Assembly: GCA_965224575.1 (NCBI GenBank)
Contig: CBDCZQ010000006.1
Coordinates: 2,542,001 to 2,606,000 of the forward strand
Length of the DNA stretch: 64,000 bases
From: QPIN01 sp965224575
GTDB taxonomy: Bacteria; Pseudomonadota; Gammaproteobacteria; Methylococcales; Methylomonadaceae
Direction of reading: 5' to 3'
In this document: one piece after another, positions 59,958-64,000 of the stretch
Layout: every line of letters starts with the position of its first letter
Position numbering within the stretch: the first letter of the stretch is position 1
Program-made: the position numbers and the translations under genes
The notes under the pieces: model-generated
Told to the model about the DNA's origin: nothing
The model's input: only the letters and a program-made list of their open reading frames with translations
The model's database searches: none

Positions 59958-61190
59958 ATGAAAAAGATCATTTATTTTCTGATAGTTCTAAGTATTGCCA
60001 TTCTTGCCGCTTATTTTGTCAATAATTGGATATCACAATATGATAATCCTGGATATGTTTTGATGGGCCTTGGGCATTGGTCATTAGAAACTTCTTTAAT
60101 TGTTTTTTTAACTGCGATGGCTATTGGGTTTATTGTCTTTTATACTTTTTTTAGGCTTTTGGGGAGTTTATTTCGATTACCAGGAAAAATTAAAAGTAAA
60201 GGCAAGAACGTTAAATTTAATCGTTCTCAAGAAGCATTAATTTCTGGTCTGGTAGATTCTGCCGAAGGTAATTGGGAAAAAGCAGAAAAAACTTTAATTA
60301 AACATGCTTCAAATAGTGGAGCACCTTTACTTCATTATTTGACGGCTGCCAGAGCTGCACAATCTCGTGGTGCGATAGAAAAAAGAGATGAATACTTAAG
60401 AAAGGCCACGAATGAGTCTGGTGAAACAGATATTGCAGTTGGCCTTACTCAGGCAGAATTGCATTTAGATTCAAACCAATTTGATCAGGCTTTAGAAGCA
60501 TTAACTAATTTGCAATCCATAGATCCTAAACATGCCAGTGTTTTAAAAATGTTACATCAGACGTATCATAAAATTGGGGACTGGGAAGGAATGCGCACAT
60601 TAATTCCTTCTCTTCATCAAAATAAAGTGATGCTGGAAGCTGAAGTCAAATTGCTTGAAAGTGAAACCTTTAGCCGGCTATTAAAACAAGCTGCCAAGCA
60701 AAAGGATGCAAAAAAAATTCAGGAACTCTGGATCGATATTCCTTTACACATTAAATCAACTCAAGGGATTACTACAATATATTTCGCTGCTCTGATTGAA
60801 GCAAACGCAGGTGCTACAATAGAAGAAGAAATGGCAAACTCTATTGTTAAAAACTGGGATGAAACAGTATTAGTTATCTATGGAAACGTAGAGTCAGATG
60901 ACTATCAAAAGCAATTACAAACAGCCGAGCAATGGTTATCAATTCATTCAAATAATGCAGTGTTACTAAGAGTGCTCGGGAAAATTAGCATAAAATGTAA
61001 TGAAATGGAAAAAGCAGAACAGTATTTAACCAAGAGTGTTGGAATAGAGCCGACTGTAGCAGCTTACCAGTTGTTAGGTGATGTTCTTATTAAAAAAGGC
61101 GATACCCTTAAGGCGAGTGAAAGTTATAAAAAAGGATTAGAGTTAGCATCTAGTGAGATTGTCAGTCAGGTAGAAAGTATTTCAGAGTAA
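59958..61190 (+). CDS. hemY: HemY-like inner-membrane TPR protein
   Basis: 410 residues. Two N-terminal membrane helices (residues 3-20 and 42-68), with the HemY_N pattern WSLETSLIVFLTAMAIGFIVFYTFFRLLGSL, then a periplasmic or cytoplasmic TPR region with KAEKTLIKHA, LDSNQFDQALEAL and KAEQYLTKSVGIEPTVAAYQLLGDVLIKKGD. It follows hemX by 15 bp and completes the hemC-hemD-hemX-hemY order of gammaproteobacteria. This is not the protoporphyrinogen oxidase HemY of Bacillus; its role is undefined. Confidence 0.93.
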   Translation: MKKIIYFLIVLSIAILAAYFVNNWISQYDNPGYVLMGLGHWSLETSLIVFLTAMAIGFIVFYTFFRLLGSLFRLPGKIKSKGKNVKFNRSQEALISGLVDSAEGNWEKAEKTLIKHASNSGAPLLHYLTAARAAQSRGAIEKRDEYLRKATNESGETDIAVGLTQAELHLDSNQFDQALEALTNLQSIDPKHASVLKMLHQTYHKIGDWEGMRTLIPSLHQNKVMLEAEVKLLESETFSRLLKQAAKQKDAKKIQELWIDIPLHIKSTQGITTIYFAALIEANAGATIEEEMANSIVKNWDETVLVIYGNVESDDYQKQLQTAEQWLSIHSNNAVLLRVLGKISIKCNEMEKAEQYLTKSVGIEPTVAAYQLLGDVLIKKGDTLKASESYKKGLELASSEIVSQVESISE

Positions 61191-61222
61191 AAATTTTTAT
61201 AAATTTAAGTGCACCTCTATTA

Positions 61223-61831
61223 ATGCAAACAGTTTTGCGACAGTTAGGACTGGTGGATTATGAATTAGTCTGGAGAGAAATGCAGGCTTTTACGCTTGAA
61301 AGGGATAAACAAACAGTTGATGAAATATGGATTGTAGAACACCACCCCATATACACTTTGGGTCTTAGTGCTAAAAGAGAACATCTACTGAATACTGAAA
61401 ATAAAATTCAGGTTATTGAAACAGATCGAGGGGGACAAGTAACATATCATGGACATGGACAGTTAGTTATTTATCCTCTACTGGATGTAGAGAGATTGAA
61501 TATTAGTGTTAGGCAGATAGTAACGATACTTGAAAATGCAATGATTGCAACATTGTCTCAATATGGGGTTAAGTCTGAAGCAAAGGCTGATGCTCCTGGG
61601 GTTTATATAAACAATAAAAAAATTGGTTCTGTTGGATTAAGAGTTAAAAGAGGTTGTTGTTATCATGGCTTAAGCCTTAATAATAATATGGATTTATCAC
61701 CTTTTGATCATATTAACACCTGTGGGTTTCCATCTTTAGAAGTGACTCAACTTGCTGATTTAAATGTAAATATCAAAAATTATGAATTAGCTATACCTGT
61801 TGTCCATTCTATTTTACAAGCAATAAAATAA
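61223..61831 (+). CDS. lipB: Octanoyl-[ACP]-protein octanoyltransferase
   Basis: Transfers octanoyl from ACP to lipoyl domains, the first step of lipoic acid synthesis. 202 residues, normal length. Motifs: EHHPIYTLG, ETDRGGQVTYHGHGQLVIYPL, KIGSVGLRVKRGCCYHGLSLN and INTCGFPSLEVTQL with the catalytic Cys. The stop codon and lipA start share one base (TAATG), so the two genes are coupled. It is on the same strand as hemY, 32 bp downstream. Confidence 0.97.
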   Translation: MQTVLRQLGLVDYELVWREMQAFTLERDKQTVDEIWIVEHHPIYTLGLSAKREHLLNTENKIQVIETDRGGQVTYHGHGQLVIYPLLDVERLNISVRQIVTILENAMIATLSQYGVKSEAKADAPGVYINNKKIGSVGLRVKRGCCYHGLSLNNNMDLSPFDHINTCGFPSLEVTQLADLNVNIKNYELAIPVVHSILQAIK

Positions 61832-62787
61832 TGAGTTTAAAAGCACCTTCAAGAGCAACGCCACAAACACATCAGCGGAATGCTGAAAAACTAGCAAGAA
61901 TACCGATAAAGGTTGAGACTAATGGGGAAGCTTTGCGGAAACCCGATTGGATTCGAGTAAAAATCTCTACGAATAAAAAAATAACTCAGATCAAAAAAAC
62001 CTTAAGAGAAAATAATCTGCATACGGTCTGTGAAGAAGCAGCTTGTCCTAATTTGGCAGAATGTTTCAGTCATGGAACGGCAACTTTTATGATTATGGGC
62101 GATATTTGTACTCGTCGCTGCCCTTTTTGCGATGTTGCGCATGGTAAACCTAAGCCATTAGATCTGCAAGAACCCTTGAATTTGGCAAAAACAATTAAAA
62201 CAATGTCTTTAAACTATGTCGTCATTACCTCGGTAGATCGTGATGATTTAAGAGATGGTGGCGCAGGGCATTTTGTAGATTGTATAAAGGCCATTCGCGA
62301 ACATTCCCCAAAAACTAAAATTGAAGTACTCGTCCCTGATTTTCGTGGCCGCATAGATAAAGCGCTGGAAATATTACGACAACAACCTAGTGATGTGTTT
62401 AATCATAATTTGGAAACAGTACCACGATTGTATAAACAAGCCAGGCCAGGGGCAAAATATCAGGAATCATTAGCTTTATTAAAAAAATATAAAGATCTTT
62501 TGCCGCAAGCGAAAACAAAATCAGGCATTATGCTAGGGCTTGGTGAACAAGAGGATGAAGTGAATCAGGTAATGAAAGACCTGCGAGAACATGGATGTAG
62601 TATGTTGACATTGGGCCAATATTTACAGCCAAGTAAAGACCATCTGCCGGTTAAAGAATATATTACACCGAAACAATTTGACCGATATGCTGTAATGGCA
62701 AAAAAAATAGGGTTTGATAATGTAGCAAGTGCTCCGTTAGTCAGATCATCATATCATGCAGATATTCAGGCTAAAGAATTATTGTGA
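61831..62787 (+). CDS. lipA: Lipoyl synthase
   Basis: Radical SAM enzyme that inserts two sulfurs into the octanoyl chain. 318 residues. The auxiliary cluster motif CEEAACPNLAEC (CX4CX5C) and the radical SAM motif CTRRCPFC are intact, with the C-terminal RSSYHA serine ligand. DRDDLRDGGAGHFVDCIKAIRE and NHNLETVPRLY are typical. Coupled to lipB by TAATG. The pair lipBA needs no other gene in the window. Confidence 0.97.
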   Translation: MSLKAPSRATPQTHQRNAEKLARIPIKVETNGEALRKPDWIRVKISTNKKITQIKKTLRENNLHTVCEEAACPNLAECFSHGTATFMIMGDICTRRCPFCDVAHGKPKPLDLQEPLNLAKTIKTMSLNYVVITSVDRDDLRDGGAGHFVDCIKAIREHSPKTKIEVLVPDFRGRIDKALEILRQQPSDVFNHNLETVPRLYKQARPGAKYQESLALLKKYKDLLPQAKTKSGIMLGLGEQEDEVNQVMKDLREHGCSMLTLGQYLQPSKDHLPVKEYITPKQFDRYAVMAKKIGFDNVASAPLVRSSYHADIQAKELL

Positions 62788-62826
62788 TTGGATAAATACT
62801 GTTTATATTTCATATGTTAGTGATTT

Positions 62827-63477
62827 TTAGGCTGAATTTATATATAGCTTTTCACTATTAGGGTGCCATGCTGGATACTTGTCCATAATAAAAATAAATA
62901 ATGGTGAGTTAATATGATTATTTAGCCATTGCCCTACTTTTTTATATTCTGAACAGGCAAACCAATCGCTATCAACATTAGCAAATTGTCGAATAAAAGG
63001 AAAAATTGCTATATCAGCAAGCGAACATTTTTCACTACAAAGAAAATGATGTTTACAGAGCCTTTTCTCTAATTCGATTAAGAATAGCTCAGCTTTTTCA
63101 CGATAAAATTTTTCGTTTTGTTCTGGGTGGCGGTCTGCATATTTGTAGCGATCAAGATAATGTTTAAATTCGTTGTCATTCCACTGAATCAATTGGTTTA
63201 TATCTTCAGACAAATCATTTGATAACCAACCCAATGGATCATGCAAAGATAAAGCCCAACGCATAATATCCAGACTTTCATCTATAACTTTTTTATCGGG
63301 TAATAATAAAACTGGAACCGTGCCTTTGGGAGAAATATTTAGTAATTGTTGCGGTTTATTGCGTAATATCACTTCTCGTAGTTCGACTGGTAGTCCAGCA
63401 GTAGCAATGGCAAGTCGCGTTCTCATTGCATAAGGGCATCGGCGGAAACTATAAAGAATAGGGGGAGGTGATTTCAT
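62827..63477 (-). CDS. Glutathione S-transferase family protein
   Basis: 216 residues. A thioredoxin-like N-terminal domain (YSFRRCPYAMRTRLAIATAG with CPY, then SPKGTVPVLLLPDKKVIDESLDIMRW, the glutathione-binding cis-Pro and Glu-Ser) and an all-helical C-terminal domain. The family matches YncG/GstA-like and glutaredoxin-2-like proteins; the CPYA start suggests a glutathionyl or dithiol-type reaction rather than conjugation. It stands on the minus strand and converges with lipA, 40 bp away. Confidence 0.92.
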   Translation of the reverse strand: MKSPPPILYSFRRCPYAMRTRLAIATAGLPVELREVILRNKPQQLLNISPKGTVPVLLLPDKKVIDESLDIMRWALSLHDPLGWLSNDLSEDINQLIQWNDNEFKHYLDRYKYADRHPEQNEKFYREKAELFLIELEKRLCKHHFLCSEKCSLADIAIFPFIRQFANVDSDWFACSEYKKVGQWLNNHINSPLFIFIMDKYPAWHPNSEKLYINSA

Positions 63478-63511
63478 CAGACTTTTGTATGAGTATTTAG
63501 GCTACTCGTAA

Positions 63512-63742
63512 TCAATCATTTTGAGATGTATTGTTTTTGCAGTAAGGGCAACAATGTTGACCTGTGGAATTAATACTCCAGCCATTTTCTAAAGCAGCGC
63601 TTAAACTACCATCAAACCAAAACCGACCATCACAAATACGCCGGCCATTACGGTTATCTTCCCTAGGGCCGCGACGAAACTCAATTGTTCTAATTAATTG
63701 TGGGTTACAAGTGTCACAAAAAATAAAAGTTCTAATACTCAT
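63512..63742 (-). CDS. Small zinc-ribbon-type protein
   Basis: 76 residues with three cysteine groups, FCDTCNPQ, RRICDGR and CCPYCKN, which suggest a zinc-ribbon or rubredoxin-like site. The middle (RICDGRFWFDGSLSAALENGW) is well conserved in a family of small, uncharacterised bacterial proteins. It lies 34 bp upstream of the glutathione S-transferase on the same strand, so the two may be cotranscribed. Function unknown. Confidence 0.78.
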   Translation of the reverse strand: MSIRTFIFCDTCNPQLIRTIEFRRGPREDNRNGRRICDGRFWFDGSLSAALENGWSINSTGQHCCPYCKNNTSQND

Positions 63743-63907
63743 GGTCGTTTTTTTATAAAAAGCCAGCTAAAAAAGAGGGTCAGTTCACAATTATAACCAT
63801 AAAACATAAACCCTACTCATACTAAATAGACTTTCTACTAGACTGGAAGAAAGTATGAAGTATTTTGATTTCACAATTTGTAATTTAGTAAAATTTAGGG
63901 GTAAGAA

Positions 63908-64000
63908 ATGTTAAAAAATAAGCAACAAGGGTTTACATTAATTGAATTGGTTATGGTTATTGTTATCTTAGGGATTTTAGCGGCTACGGCCTTGCCAAAA
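63908..64000 (+). CDS. Type IV prepilin, MshA-like (N-terminus, cut by window edge)
   Basis: 31 codons visible. The start is an ATG at 63908 with AGGGG upstream. The peptide runs MLKNKQQG|FTLIELVMVIVILGILAA, a prepilin leader with the cleavage Gly, Phe+1 and Glu+5, as in type IVa pilins; ILGILAATALPK fits MSHA-type pilins. The rest lies outside the window, so the subclass is open. Confidence 0.88.
   Translation, partial: MLKNKQQGFTLIELVMVIVILGILAATALPK

Overview
The window is AT-rich bacterial chromosome with dense short-spaced genes, Shine-Dalgarno starts and some TTG/GTG starts. The housekeeping set (rlmKL, fkpA-like, uvrD, ung, ubiX, fxsA, gap-pyk-pfkB, argH, hemCDXY, lipBA) and an MshA-like prepilin point to a gammaproteobacterium. 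A PEP-CTERM protein with a VPLPA anchor and dispersed GTAGGTTGG inverted repeats would fit a Methylococcales-like methanotroph, but that rank is inference; no methane oxidation gene is in the window.

Layout. 1-11 kb: 3' part of ligA, a DUF484/GAF-GGDEF cyclase, acylphosphatase and rlmKL, FKBP, a lytic transglycosylase lipoprotein, a tandem PilZ protein, a NUDIX hydrolase ending in a foldback MITE, two unknowns, a rhodanese-LysM pair and a small lipoprotein. 11-16 kb: a translationally coupled SNF2 helicase, glycosyltransferase and fatty-acid-hydroxylase unit. 16.8-22 kb: two large secreted proteins (DUF4874/DUF4832 and a CE18/Agd3-like putative deacetylase) plus a small secreted protein, probably a polysaccharide-modifying unit. 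22-28 kb: repair and membrane housekeeping ending in uvrD, followed by an IS256-family element.

29-41 kb is an accessory region. It holds a secreted repeat protein, a PEP-CTERM protein and the most interesting locus here: a 102-aa secreted peptide with a Sec signal followed by a double-glycine propeptide; a 519-aa secreted protein with six CX16C repeats homologous to that peptide; a lipoprotein C39 peptidase with full Cys/His/Asp triad; and an outer-membrane barrel with SPOR and coiled-coil segments. Peptidase plus barrel recall FapD and FapF of the functional amyloid (Fap) system, but the substrates are not Fap-like. Next to it are nested mobile-element remnants: a group II intron reverse transcriptase split by an ISAs1-family element with 10-bp target duplications, then abutted by an IS1-family element.

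41-45 kb: gap, pyk and pfkB (lower glycolysis). 45-51 kb: two secreted metalloproteases sharing an unnamed C-terminal module, each coupled to a small exported protein. 51.5-54.7 kb: a second unusual operon, with a twin-arginine-like short peptide ending in six prolines, a methyltransferase, a PqqD-HPr-kinase fusion and a nucleotidyltransferase; it looks like a peptide-modification (RiPP-like or HPr-rel-A type) system. 54.7-64 kb: histidine phosphatase, argH, hemC-hemD-hemX-hemY, lipB-lipA, a glutathione S-transferase, a zinc-ribbon protein and the start of an MshA-like prepilin gene. No rRNA, tRNA or CRISPR array was recognised.
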